Below are positions 46,246 to 54,871 of a stretch of 64,000 nt of DNA, in pieces. Source of the stretch: Oharaeibacter diazotrophicus. GTDB taxonomy: Bacteria > Pseudomonadota > Alphaproteobacteria > Rhizobiales > Pleomorphomonadaceae. Within the stretch, counting starts at the first letter, position 1, and each line of letters begins with the position of its first letter. Under the pieces are notes generated by a model, which saw only the letters and a program-made list of their open reading frames with translations, did not search any database and was not told where the DNA came from. A program made the position numbers and the translations under genes. The stretch covers positions 188,501 through 252,500 of the forward strand of contig NZ_SNXY01000010.1 of assembly GCF_004362745.1 (NCBI RefSeq), written 5' to 3'.

Positions 46246-46884
46246 ATGAGGAAGACCACGCTCGCCATCGTCGGCGCCGCCATCGTCGCCACCGGCTCGC
46301 TCGCCGCGGTCGGCGCCTACGCCGCCGACGGCTGGGGCTGGCGCCACGGTCACGGCCGGCACGCGATGTTCGGCGAGGGCGGCCCCGGCCCGATGGGTGG
46401 CCCGATGGGCGGCCCGGCCCTCGGCCTGATCGGCGGTCCCGAGGGGCTGAAGGCGCTCGACACCGACAAGGACGGCAAGCTGACCAAGGCCGAGATCGAG
46501 GCCGGGCTCGCCCAGCGCTTCCCCGGCGTCGACGCCGGCCTGACCATCCAGCAGTTCGAGCCGCTGTACTGGAAGCTGCACCACGAGCGCATGGTGCGCG
46601 CCTTCCAGTTCCTCGACCGCGACGGCGACGGCAAGGTGACGTCGGCAGAACTGCAGGCCGTCACCGACGGCGTGTTCGAACGGATGGATCGCAACGGCGA
46701 CGGCGCGCTGTCGAAGGAGGACCGCCCGGAGCGCGGCCCGGGTCGGCACGGCCGGCACGGCGACTGGAACGGTCCCGGCCCGCACGGCCCGAACGGCCCC
46801 GGCCCGAACGCGCCCCAGGGCGCCGGTCCGGACGTCGACGGCCCGGACGGCGACGAGGTCCCGGTTCCGCCGCCGGCGCAGTGA
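46246..46884 (+). CDS. Exported EF-hand calcium-binding protein
   Basis: A 212-residue protein with a Sec signal peptide (MRKTTLAIVGAAIVATGSLA, cleavage after AYA at 26). Three EF-hand loops are complete: DTDKDGKLTKAE (72-83), DRDGDGKVTSAE (124-135) and DRNGDGALSKED (148-159). The N-terminal mature part is Gly/Pro/His-rich and the last 50 residues are a Gly/Pro/Asn low-complexity tail. It should bind Ca2+ in the periplasm or outside. It is divergent from a two-component system whose sensor has a His-rich acidic loop, suggesting a shared metal theme. Confidence 0.9.
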   Translation: MRKTTLAIVGAAIVATGSLAAVGAYAADGWGWRHGHGRHAMFGEGGPGPMGGPMGGPALGLIGGPEGLKALDTDKDGKLTKAEIEAGLAQRFPGVDAGLTIQQFEPLYWKLHHERMVRAFQFLDRDGDGKVTSAELQAVTDGVFERMDRNGDGALSKEDRPERGPGRHGRHGDWNGPGPHGPNGPGPNAPQGAGPDVDGPDGDEVPVPPPAQ

Positions 46885-46910
46885 CGGTCCGAACGATACG
46901 CCGAAGAGAA

Positions 46911-46933
46911 CCCGGGGCGCTCCGCGCCCCGGG
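46911..46933. terminator. Bidirectional hairpin between convergent genes
   Basis: CCCGGGGCGC (46911-46920) pairs with GCGCCCCGGG (46924-46933) around a three-base loop, between the stops of the EF-hand gene and the ABC ATPase gene. There is no T-run on either side. Confidence 0.65.
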
Positions 46934-46936
46934 GTA

Positions 46937-47998
46937 TCAGTCCTTGAGGACCAGGAGGTCGTCGCGGTCGAAGGCGATCGTGACGGCGGTGCCGCGTTCG
47001 GGCGGCGGCGAGGTCGGGTCGTTGAAGAGGTCGAGCGAGATCGCCGCCGTGCCGACCCGGACGCGGACGCGAACGATGGCGCCGAGGAACGCGACCTCCT
47101 CGATGAGGCCGGAGAGGGCGTTGCGGCCCGGGCCCGGCTCGCCGATCGTCACCGCCTCCGGGCGGAGCGCTACGGTGCAGGTGGCGCCGCGGGCATGGGC
47201 CTCGGCGCCGTGCTCGGCGATGACGCCCTGGCCCTCGATCTCGAGCCGCCCGGCGGACGGATCGACGACGGTGGCCTTCAGGAGGTTCAGCGTGCCGACG
47301 AAGGACGCCACGAAGCGGGTCTGCGGATAATTGTAGATCTCGAACGGCCGGCCCATCTGGTCGGCCCGGCCCTCGTTCATCACCACGATGCGGTCGGAGA
47401 TCGACAGCGCCTCCTCCTGGTCGTGGGTGACGAAGACGGTGGTGATGCCGAGCTCGCGCTGGAGGTTGCGGATGTCCTCGCGCAGGCTGACGCGGATCTT
47501 GGCGTCGAGCGCGGACAGGGGCTCGTCGAGGAGCAGCACCTGCGGGCGCACCGCCAGCGCGCGGGCGAGCGCGACGCGCTGCTGCTGGCCGCCGGACATC
47601 TGGTAGGGGTAGCGGTCGGCGAGCTGCGGCAGCTTGATCAGCGCCAGCATCTCCTCCACCCGCGCCTTGATCTCGGCCTGCGGCTTCTGCGCCACCTTGA
47701 GACCGAAGGCGATGTTCTCCGCCACGGTCATGTTGGGGAAGAGCGCGTAGGCCTGGAACACCATGCCGACGTTGCGCCTGGCCGGCGGCAGGTGGGTGAC
47801 GTCGGCCCCGGCGAGGCGGATCTCGCCGCCCGACGCCGTCTCGAAACCGGCGATCATCCTGAGGATCGTGGTCTTGCCGCAGCCCGACGGGCCGAGGAAG
47901 GAGATGAACTCCCCCTTCTCGATCGCCATCGAGAAGTCGTGCACCACGGTCGTCGGTCCGAACGACTTCTTGAGATTGCGGATGTCGATGAAGCTCAT
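46937..47998 (-). CDS. ABC transporter ATP-binding protein (polyamine/iron type)
   Basis: A 353-residue ATPase of the PotA/FbpC type. Walker A GPSGCGKTT, signature MSGGQQQRVALARAL, Walker B VLLLDEPLSALD and the switch THDQEEALSISD are present, and a TOBE region occupies the last 110 residues. It is the last gene of a four-gene importer operon, after two permeases and a binding protein encoded upstream. FQAYALFPNMTVAENIAFGL fits spermidine/putrescine or ferric-iron importers; substrate not resolved. Confidence 0.95.
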   Translation of the reverse strand: MSFIDIRNLKKSFGPTTVVHDFSMAIEKGEFISFLGPSGCGKTTILRMIAGFETASGGEIRLAGADVTHLPPARRNVGMVFQAYALFPNMTVAENIAFGLKVAQKPQAEIKARVEEMLALIKLPQLADRYPYQMSGGQQQRVALARALAVRPQVLLLDEPLSALDAKIRVSLREDIRNLQRELGITTVFVTHDQEEALSISDRIVVMNEGRADQMGRPFEIYNYPQTRFVASFVGTLNLLKATVVDPSAGRLEIEGQGVIAEHGAEAHARGATCTVALRPEAVTIGEPGPGRNALSGLIEEVAFLGAIVRVRVRVGTAAISLDLFNDPTSPPPERGTAVTIAFDRDDLLVLKD

Positions 47999-48030
47999 CG
48001 GCGCCTCGGTTTTCCGGTCCCCGTCCCGCG

Positions 48031-48816
48031 TCAGCGCCGCGCGCTGTCGCCGCGGGCGCGGCCGACGATCTGGATCAGGCCCATGCAGGCCCAGGTGACG
48101 AAGAAGGCGATGATCGCGAGCGCCGCCGGCTCGTAGGCCCGGTTGGCGCCGACCAGCTGCAGATAGGGACCGAAGGCCGGACGATTCAGCAGGCTGGCGA
48201 AGGTGAACTCGCCGATGACGATCGCGAAGGTCAGGAAGGCGCCCGACAGCAGAGCCGAGCGGATGTTCGGCAGGATGATGCGGAACAGGATGGTCGGCCA
48301 GCCCGCCCCGAGGCTCTCGGCCGCCTCGGTCAGCGTGCGCACGTCGATCGAGCGCATGCCGCTCTCGACCGAGCGGTACATGTAGGGCAGCGCCAGCGTG
48401 GCGTAGCCGCAGGCGAGCAGCACGTTGGTGCCGAAGCTCGAGTTTGTGAGCGGCAGGAAGGACGAGGAATTGTAGAGCCGGAGGTAGCCGAACACGATCA
48501 CGATCGCCGGGATCACCAGCGGCAAGAGCGTGACGAACTCCACCAGCGGCCGGAGCTTCGGCAGGCGCAGCTGCACCCAGTAGGCGGTCGGCACGACGAG
48601 CAGGATGCCGAGCACCACCGTGACGACGGCCATCACGGTCGAGAACAGGAAGGACGCCTGGAAGTTCGGGTCGGAGAACACGACCCGATAGGCCTCGAAG
48701 GAGTACTCCCCGCGCTTCATGCGCAGCGAGAACTCGAAGGTGCCGATCAGCGGGATCAGGAAGTAGCTCGCGCCGAGGACGATGGCGAGCCAGGAACCGA
48801 AGCGGCTCTCCTTCAT
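48031..48816 (-). CDS. ABC transporter permease (PotC-like)
   Basis: A 261-residue permease with six membrane segments. The EAA loop reads LTEAAESLGAGWPTILFRIILPN near residue 180. Start ATG at 48816 overlaps the stop of the preceding permease (ATGA). The protein has the short form typical of the second permease of polyamine-type importers. A 32-base gap leads to the ATPase gene. Confidence 0.94.
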   Translation of the reverse strand: MKESRFGSWLAIVLGASYFLIPLIGTFEFSLRMKRGEYSFEAYRVVFSDPNFQASFLFSTVMAVVTVVLGILLVVPTAYWVQLRLPKLRPLVEFVTLLPLVIPAIVIVFGYLRLYNSSSFLPLTNSSFGTNVLLACGYATLALPYMYRSVESGMRSIDVRTLTEAAESLGAGWPTILFRIILPNIRSALLSGAFLTFAIVIGEFTFASLLNRPAFGPYLQLVGANRAYEPAALAIIAFFVTWACMGLIQIVGRARGDSARR

Positions 48817-49691
48817 TTCAGCCACCTTTCGCTGCGCGCCCTGAGCCAGATGTAGAGGAGGTTCGACGCCGCCGTGATCGCGATCATGCCGACGGCGATC
48901 GCGAAGCCGAGGTTGGCGTTGTGCAGCACGTCGCCGCGGATCTGGGCGTAGAGCAGGATCGTGATGATGTTGAGCGAGGAGCCGGTGAGGGCGTAGGCGG
49001 TCGCGATCGCGCCGAAGGCGTTGGCGAACAGGAGCAGCGTCGCGCCCATCACGCTCGGCCACAGGATCGGCCCGGCGACCCAGCGCCAGTATTGCAGCGG
49101 ACTGGCGCCGAGGATCTGGGCCGCCTCGCGCCACTCCTTCCGGAGGCCGTCGAGGGCGGGCGTCACCACCAGCACCATCAGCGGGATCTGGAAGTAGAGA
49201 TAGGTCAGCGTCAGCCCCCAGAAGGTGAGGAGGTTGAAGCCGGTGGCGTAGAGGTTGAAGCCGAGCAGGTCGCGCAGCAGCAGCGTGACGAGGCCGAGCC
49301 GGCCGAGCGTCGAGATGAAGGCGAAGGCGAGCGGTACGCCGGCGAACTGCGAGGCGACGCCCGAGAAGGTCGTCAGCGTCGGGCGGATCCAGCCGGGCAG
49401 CTTGCCGAGCACGGCGGCATAGGCGAGCGCGAAGCCGAGCAGGGCGCCGCCGAGCGCCGAGGTCGCGCTGACGTAGATCGAGATGCGGAAGGCCGACAGG
49501 ATCGACGGCTGCAGGAGATCGCCGAAATTGGCGAGCGTGAACGCACCGGTCTGCGAATCCTGGAAGGCGCCGACGATCAGGATGCCGGTCGGCAGCAAGA
49601 GGAACAGGATCGCGAACAGGAAGAACGGCGTCACGCCGATCATGGCACCCGCCGTCTTGCGGCGGGCTGCGGCGGCGGCGGTGGTCGTCAC
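48813..49691 (-). CDS. ABC transporter permease (PotB-like)
   Basis: A 292-residue permease with six membrane segments and the EAA loop WREAAQILGASPLQYWRWVAGP near residue 190. It pairs with the next permease through an ATGA overlap. It starts 111 bases after the binding-protein gene, beyond a strong stem-loop. Confidence 0.94.
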   Translation of the reverse strand: MTTTAAAAARRKTAGAMIGVTPFFLFAILFLLLPTGILIVGAFQDSQTGAFTLANFGDLLQPSILSAFRISIYVSATSALGGALLGFALAYAAVLGKLPGWIRPTLTTFSGVASQFAGVPLAFAFISTLGRLGLVTLLLRDLLGFNLYATGFNLLTFWGLTLTYLYFQIPLMVLVVTPALDGLRKEWREAAQILGASPLQYWRWVAGPILWPSVMGATLLLFANAFGAIATAYALTGSSLNIITILLYAQIRGDVLHNANLGFAIAVGMIAITAASNLLYIWLRARSERWLK

Positions 49692-49750
49692 GGTCGTCCC
49701 CCCTCGGCGGCCATGATTCCGACGCCGGACCGCCCGGCGCCGGAACGAGA

Positions 49751-49777
49751 CGCCGCGGGCCGGTGGGGCCCGCGGCG
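49751..49777 (-). other. Stem-loop after the binding-protein gene of the second importer
   Basis: CGCCGCGGGCC (49751-49761) and GGCCCGCGGCG (49767-49777) form a perfect 11-bp stem with a five-base loop, 26 bases beyond the stop of the binding-protein gene in transcription order. A second small palindrome GCGGATC-a-GGATCCGC lies nearer the stop. There is no T-run, so partial read-through or mRNA protection is more likely than full termination. Confidence 0.65.
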
Positions 49778-49802
49778 GTGGATGCGGATCAGGATCCGCG
49801 CG

Positions 49803-50900
49803 TCACTTGACGTCGGCGCCGACGGCCGCGTCCCAGCCCTTGGTGATGGTCTCCTTGAGGATGCCCTGCTCCTCGAGGGTCGGGAACTTGGCGTTGGCGT
49901 AGGCCTCGGCCGGCGGCAGCTTGTCGAGCAGCTCCTGCGGGATCTTGCCGTTCTTGGCGAGGTCGTTGAAGCGGATCGGGTGGCAGTAGCCCTTCAGCCA
50001 GCCGAGCTGACCCTCGTCCGAGTAGAGGTATTCCATCCACAGCTTGGCGGCGTTCGGATGCGGGGCGTAGGCGCTGATCGCCTGGACGTAGACGCCGGCG
50101 ACGACGCCGGTCTTCGGCACGACGACCTCGACGTTCGGGTTGCCGGCGAGGGTGTCGCGATCGGCGAGGGCGTTGTAGTCCCAGCGGATGATGACCGGGG
50201 TGGCGCCCTGGGCGAGCGAGGCGGCCTTGCCGATCACCGGCACGAAGTTGCCGGCCTTGTTGAGTTCGGCGAAGAACTTCAGGCCCGCCTCGGCGGCGGC
50301 CTTGGCGTCGGCGGCACCCTCGAGGCCGGCGGCGTAGACCGCCTGGATGGCCTGGTTGGAGGCGCGCGGGTCACCGGCGAGGGCGACCGCGTTGGCGAAC
50401 TCCGGCTTCAGCAGGTCGGCCCAGTCCTTCGGGGCGTCCTTGACGATGTCGGCGTTCACCTCGAAGGCCAGCACGCCGTAGTAGTCGCCGTACCAGTAGC
50501 CGTCGGCGTCCTTGGCGCTGTCCGGGATCGAGTCCCAGGTCGCGACCTTGTAGGGCTGGATCAGGCCGTCGGCCTTGGCCGACGGGCCGAAGGACAGGCC
50601 GACGTCGATCACGTCCGGAGCCTGCGGGCCCTTGTTGTCCTTGTTGGCCTTGATGGCCTCGATCTCGTCGCCCGAGCCGGCGTCGGGGTTCAGCTCGTTG
50701 ACCTTCAGGCCGTACTTGGACTTGAAGCCCTCGATCAGCGCGCCGTAACCGCACCAGTCGTGCGGGAGGGCGATCGTGGTCAGCTCGCCCTCGGCCTTGG
50801 CGGCGGCGATCAGCTCGGCCGACTGCGCGAAGGCGGCGGTCGACAGCGACATCGACGCCACGGCGGCGGCGGTCGAAAGCATGAGGCTCTTCTTCAGCAT
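49803..50900 (-). CDS. ABC transporter substrate-binding protein (polyamine/iron type)
   Basis: A 365-residue periplasmic binding protein. Signal peptide MLKKSLMLSTAAAVASMSLS ends at AFA near 26. The mature part starts AELIAAAKAEGELTTIALPHDWCGYG, a family 1 pattern shared with iron, thiamine and polyamine binding proteins; SFGPSAKADGLIQPY and PHPNAAKLWMEYLYSDEGQLGWL are further blocks. AGGGGGAA precedes the ATG. It is the first gene of the operon. The presence of two cysteines is unusual for the family. Ligand unknown. Confidence 0.93.
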   Translation of the reverse strand: MLKKSLMLSTAAAVASMSLSTAAFAQSAELIAAAKAEGELTTIALPHDWCGYGALIEGFKSKYGLKVNELNPDAGSGDEIEAIKANKDNKGPQAPDVIDVGLSFGPSAKADGLIQPYKVATWDSIPDSAKDADGYWYGDYYGVLAFEVNADIVKDAPKDWADLLKPEFANAVALAGDPRASNQAIQAVYAAGLEGAADAKAAAEAGLKFFAELNKAGNFVPVIGKAASLAQGATPVIIRWDYNALADRDTLAGNPNVEVVVPKTGVVAGVYVQAISAYAPHPNAAKLWMEYLYSDEGQLGWLKGYCHPIRFNDLAKNGKIPQELLDKLPPAEAYANAKFPTLEEQGILKETITKGWDAAVGADVK

Positions 50901-51466
50901 GGGATTCCCCCTGTTCCTGGCCCGTTCGGGTTCGCGGAGCCGTCCTGTCGGCTCGCGGTAGCCACCGCTCGCCGGGCCGAGCCCGCACGACGGTGCGATC
51001 GGAACGCACCTCGCGCCCCCGCCGCACCACCGCCACACCCGGTTCGGATATTCCCGTTATCCCGAAATCATGACAGTTCGTTACAGATCGTCCGATCCAT
51101 CGGAACGGCGCCCCGACCGCCCGTGGACGACGGCGGTCCCGCGACCGCCTCCTCCCTCGTCCCCGGCCGGTGCTTGGAGCTCCGGTCCCGGGAACTATGA
51201 CGGCGCAGAAAACGAAGCGCAATCCGACGACGGCAAAGTTTTGCGGCAGCCCGCGATGCCGCGGTGTGCAGCCGCTCGGCGGCCGGGACGGCCGCCGCGC
51301 CGGCGGTTCGGGCGGCGGTCCGCCCACCGCCGCGCGACGTAAGGGTTTCGCCGGAGTTTCGTCCGTCGTCGTCTTTTGCGCGTCCGCCGCCGTTGCGAGC
51401 AGGGTGCCGGCGCGATGTCGGATTCCTACCGCGCCGACGTCGCGTCCGGCGTGTCGCCGGGCGGCG
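50901..51466. other. Intergenic region with AT-rich patch
   Basis: About 566 bases upstream of the second importer. Bases 51040-51090 are comparatively AT-rich and are the likely promoter area; 51200-51245 is similar. No gene was found and the 3' end of dhaK follows. Confidence 0.45.
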
Positions 51467-52456
51467 TCAGACCCCCCAGCGCAGCGCCGCGGTGTGCACC
51501 GGCGCGTCCCAGCCGCGGGCGATGTCGTCGGTGAGGCGCGTCACCGTCAGCGAGCAGCCGGCCATCTCGAGCGACGTCACGTAGTTGCCGACCAGCGAGC
51601 GCTCGATCCGGAAGCCGGCCTTCTCGAGCCGGGCGCGGGCGGCGTGGTACATCAGGTAGAGTTCCATCGCCGGCGTGCCGCCGAAGCCGTTGACGAGGAG
51701 CAGCGCCGGCCCGCCCGCGTCGGCGCCGAAATCGGCCGTGATCGCCGACACCATCTCGTCGGCGATGGCGTCGGCCGCCATCAGCTTCACGCGCCGCCGG
51801 CCGGGCTCGCCGTGGATGCCGACGCCCATCTCCATCTCGTCGTCGCCGAGTTGGAACGTCGGCGAGCCCGCCGCCGGCACGGTGCAGGAGGTGAGCGCCA
51901 CGCCCATCGAGCGGGTGCGCGCGTTGACCTCGCGCCCGAGCGCCTGCAGCGCCGCGAGGTCCGCGCCGGTCTCGGCGGCGGCGCCGACCACCTTCTCGAC
52001 CACCAGCGTGCCGGCGACGCCGCGCCGCCCGGTCGACCACGTCGAGGTCTCCACGGCGACGTCGTCGTCGGTGACGACGGTGGCGACGGCGCCCTCGGCC
52101 ATCTCCGCCGCCATCTCGAAGTTCATCACGTCGCCTTCGTAGTTCTTGACGATGTAGAGCGTGCCGGCGCCCTGGTCGACCGCCGCGGCGGCGGCGAGCA
52201 TCTGGTCCGGCGTCGGCGAGGTGAAGACCTGGCCGGGGCAGGCGGCGTCGAGCATGCCGAGGCCGACGAAGCCGGCGTGCAGCGGCTCGTGGCCGGAGCC
52301 GCCGCCGGAGATCAGCGCGACCTTGCCGGGCGTCGGGTTCAGCCGGCGCACGAACTTGTTCTCCTCGCCGAGCACGACGAGGTCGGCGTGGGCGGCGGCG
52401 AAGCCCGACAGGCTCTCGGCGAGCACGGTCTCCGGCGCGTTGATCAGTTTCTTCAT
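51467..52456 (-). CDS. dhaK: Dihydroxyacetone kinase subunit DhaK
   Basis: A 329-residue substrate-binding subunit of dihydroxyacetone kinase. Residues that hold the substrate are in place: His56 in GGGSGHEPLHAG, Asp109 in KNYEGDVMNFEM and His215 in GVGIHGEPGR, which forms the covalent hemiaminal with dihydroxyacetone. Length and numbering follow the E. coli protein closely. It works with DhaL and DhaM, encoded further upstream in the same operon, rather than being next to DhaL. A GGGAGGA site precedes the ATG. It is the last gene of a 12-gene run. Confidence 0.95.
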   Translation of the reverse strand: MKKLINAPETVLAESLSGFAAAHADLVVLGEENKFVRRLNPTPGKVALISGGGSGHEPLHAGFVGLGMLDAACPGQVFTSPTPDQMLAAAAAVDQGAGTLYIVKNYEGDVMNFEMAAEMAEGAVATVVTDDDVAVETSTWSTGRRGVAGTLVVEKVVGAAAETGADLAALQALGREVNARTRSMGVALTSCTVPAAGSPTFQLGDDEMEMGVGIHGEPGRRRVKLMAADAIADEMVSAITADFGADAGGPALLLVNGFGGTPAMELYLMYHAARARLEKAGFRIERSLVGNYVTSLEMAGCSLTVTRLTDDIARGWDAPVHTAALRWGV

Positions 52457-52499
52457 GGGTGGTGTCCTCCCGGGATTGCGGCGTCCAAGGCCGCGGTCC

Positions 52500-52916
52500 T
52501 CATCCGTCCCTCGACGCCATCAGCCGCGTCATCCGCTGCACCAGATCGTCGACGAGGCCGTCGAACTCGGCGTTGAGCGCCTCCGAGCCGAGGTCGGGCA
52601 GCACCAGCGTGCGGCTGCGCGTCGGCGGGGCCGGATCGTCGAGTCCGCCCTTGCGCGGGTGGGCGCGGCGATAGGCGGCGAGGAAGCGGCTGCGCTCGCC
52701 CTCGGAGAAGTGGCAGACGTCGAAGATGGTGGCGAGCGTCGGCGCCGGGATCGGCGTGGCGTAGCTCGGATTGGTGATCTGGCTGACGAAGCTGCGGGTG
52801 GTGCCGAGCGCCTCGGCGAGGCGCTGGCGCATGCCCGACGGGCGGCGCTCCAGCACCTCGCGCAGCACCCGCTTGTAGGCGGCGACCGGATCGTCGCCCT
52901 CGCCCGAGAGGCTCAT
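52500..52916 (-). CDS. Small helix-turn-helix protein inside the dha operon
   Basis: A 138-residue protein. Residues 28-60 read MRQRLAEALGTTRSFVSQIT, a lambda-repressor-type helix-turn-helix, followed by TPIPAPTLATIFDVCHFS; the C-terminal 50 residues form a predicted helix with EALNAEFDGLVDDLVQRM. Its ATG overlaps the stop of the Enzyme I gene (ATGA) and dhaK follows after 43 bases. It is probably a regulator of the operon or of PTS output; unlike the usual DhaR it has no GAF or AAA domain. Similar short proteins have been seen next to dihydroxyacetone kinase genes, but a tested function is not known to me. Confidence 0.85.
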   Translation of the reverse strand: MSLSGEGDDPVAAYKRVLREVLERRPSGMRQRLAEALGTTRSFVSQITNPSYATPIPAPTLATIFDVCHFSEGERSRFLAAYRRAHPRKGGLDDPAPPTRSRTLVLPDLGSEALNAEFDGLVDDLVQRMTRLMASRDG

Positions 52917-54538
52917 GACGCCGGCACCCCGTCGGAGCGGGTCCGCGCCAGCGTGCGCTTGACACGGCCGAGCGCGGCCGGCGCCACCGACACCGAGCGC
53001 AGGCCCGCGGCGACCAACTTCGGCAGCACCGCGGCGTCGGCGCCGGCGTCGCCGCACAGCGACACCGGCACCCCGCGCGCCGCCGCCGTCTCGACGACGG
53101 TCCGGATCAGCCGCTGCACCGCCGGCGCGCCGGCGTCGTCGAGGCCGTCGAGGCCGGAAGCGTCGCGGGCGGCGGCCATGACGTATTGCACGAGGTCGTT
53201 GGAGCCGATCGAGACGAAGTCGACCTCGAAGAGGTCGAGCGTCAGTGCCGCGGCCGGCACCTCGACCATCATGCCGAGCGGGGGCGTCCGGTGGGCGGTG
53301 CCGGCGGCGGCGAGGGCGGCGGCCTCTTCGTCGAAGATCCGGCGCACCGCCGCCATCTCGGCCGGCAGCGCCACCATCGGCGCCATCACCAGGAGGTCGC
53401 CGTGGACGGCGGCGCGCAGCAGCGCGCGGACCTGGACGCGGAACACCTCGGGCCGGGCCAGCGACAGCCGGACGCCGCGCAGGCCGAGGAAGGGGTTGGC
53501 CTCGTCGCGCGTCAGGCCCTCGACCGGCTTGTCGCCGCCGGCGTCGAGCGTGCGTACGACGACCGGCCGGCCGGCCGCCCAGGCGAGCAGACGCCGGTAG
53601 GCTGCGAACTGCTCGTCCTCGCCGGGCAGGCCGCGGCGGCCGTGGAACAGGAACTCGCTGCGCACGAGGCCGATGCCGTCGCACGCGGCCGGGTCGACCG
53701 CGTCGAGCTCGGCGGGATCGCCGGCGTTGACCATGACCTTGACGGCGACGCCGTCGGCGGTGGCGGCCGGCCGGCCGGCGAGTTCGGCCTCGACGGCGCG
53801 CTCGGCGGCGTCGGCCTCGGCGGCGAAGGCGAAGCGGGAGAGGTCGTCGGCGTCCGGCGACAGCACGAGGCGGCCGGTGTGGGCGTCGAGGATCGCCTCG
53901 CCGTGGCCGGTGGCATCGACGGCGCCGAAGCCGACCGCCATCGGCACGCCGCGGGCGCGGGCGAGGATGGCGACGTGGGCGGTCGGGCTGCCCTCGGTCA
54001 GCGCGACGGCGCGGCCCGCCGACCAGTCGGAGGCGAGGAACAGCGAGGGCGTCAGGTCGCGCGCCACCAGGATGCCGCCGGGCGGCAGGGCGACCGGTCC
54101 GGTGTCGCGGCCGGCGAGCCGGTCGGCGACGCGGGCGGCGAGGTCCTCGACGTCGGCGGCGCGGGCGCGGAAATACTCGTCGTCGGCGCCGCGGTAGTCG
54201 CCGGCCATGTCGGCCATGGCGTCGCCCCAGGCCTCCTCGGCGGAAGCGCCGCCCTCGATGGCGGCGAAGGCGCCCTCGACCAGGGCGTCGTCGGCGGCGA
54301 GGGCGGCCTGGAACTCGAGGATCGCGGCGGCCTCCGGATCGTCCTGCGCCGCCGAAAGGCCGGCGATCTCGGCGCCGGCGGCGGCGACGGCGTCGGCGAG
54401 CCGCCCGCGTTCCTCCGCCGGCGTGCCGAGCGCGCGCGCCGTCGCCGTCCGCTCGGCGAGCGCGACCACCGGCCCGCGGGCGAGGCCCGGGGAGGCCGGG
54501 CGGCCGCGGTGGACGGAGCGGGCGGGCGCGGCGGTCAT
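52913..54538 (-). CDS. PTS Enzyme I, operon-specific paralogue
   Basis: A 541-residue phosphoenolpyruvate-protein phosphotransferase. The phospho-accepting His188 lies in TEGSPTAHVAILARARG; the PEP-binding barrel has GIGLVRSEFLF, VVRTLDAGGDKP, ANPFLGLRGVRLSL, the FVSIGSNDLVQYVMA segment and the catalytic cysteine in SLCGDAGAD near 497. At 541 residues it is a little shorter than the E. coli enzyme (575). It passes phosphate from PEP to the HPr encoded just upstream and thence to DhaM and DhaL. The 4-base spacing to the HPr gene and overlap with the HTH gene argue for a dedicated chain. Confidence 0.94.
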   Translation of the reverse strand: MTAAPARSVHRGRPASPGLARGPVVALAERTATARALGTPAEERGRLADAVAAAGAEIAGLSAAQDDPEAAAILEFQAALAADDALVEGAFAAIEGGASAEEAWGDAMADMAGDYRGADDEYFRARAADVEDLAARVADRLAGRDTGPVALPPGGILVARDLTPSLFLASDWSAGRAVALTEGSPTAHVAILARARGVPMAVGFGAVDATGHGEAILDAHTGRLVLSPDADDLSRFAFAAEADAAERAVEAELAGRPAATADGVAVKVMVNAGDPAELDAVDPAACDGIGLVRSEFLFHGRRGLPGEDEQFAAYRRLLAWAAGRPVVVRTLDAGGDKPVEGLTRDEANPFLGLRGVRLSLARPEVFRVQVRALLRAAVHGDLLVMAPMVALPAEMAAVRRIFDEEAAALAAAGTAHRTPPLGMMVEVPAAALTLDLFEVDFVSIGSNDLVQYVMAAARDASGLDGLDDAGAPAVQRLIRTVVETAAARGVPVSLCGDAGADAAVLPKLVAAGLRSVSVAPAALGRVKRTLARTRSDGVPAS

Positions 54539-54542
54539 CGGG

Positions 54543-54839
54543 TCAGCCCTCGTGCTCGTCGAAGTCGCGCTCGACCAGGGCGACCAGGGCGGCGACGGCG
54601 GCGTCGGCGTCGGGGCCGGCGGCGCGGAAAGTCAGCACGGTGTCCTTCGGCGCCTTGGCGGCCATTACCTTGACGATGCTCTTGGCGTCGATCCAAGGGG
54701 CCTCGGCGCCGGTCGAGAGCTCGATCCGGGCGGCGAAGGTCTTGGCGAGCTTGGTGAGCTTGACCGACGGGCGGGCGTGCAGGCCGACGGCGTGGGTCAT
54801 GGTGACGGCGGCCGTGACGGTCTCGGATGCCTCGGACAT
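54543..54839 (-). CDS. HPr-family phosphocarrier, operon-specific
   Basis: A 98-residue phosphocarrier protein. The active site is His21 in VGLHARPSVKLTKLA; Ser54 in DAKSIVKVMAAKAP takes the position of the regulatory serine. GGAGAGA precedes the ATG. Encoded between DhaM and Enzyme I, it most likely carries phosphate from that Enzyme I to DhaM. In many organisms HPr and Enzyme I are fused to DhaM; here they are three separate genes. Confidence 0.94.
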   Translation of the reverse strand: MSEASETVTAAVTMTHAVGLHARPSVKLTKLAKTFAARIELSTGAEAPWIDAKSIVKVMAAKAPKDTVLTFRAAGPDADAAVAALVALVERDFDEHEG

Positions 54840-54871
54840 GGCGGTCTCTCCGGCGGGAACGGGCGGGGCGG

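Noticed and set aside
45259-46785. 508-residue extended response regulator
   Set aside because: The extension runs antisense through the EF-hand gene; the receiver domain begins properly at 45987.
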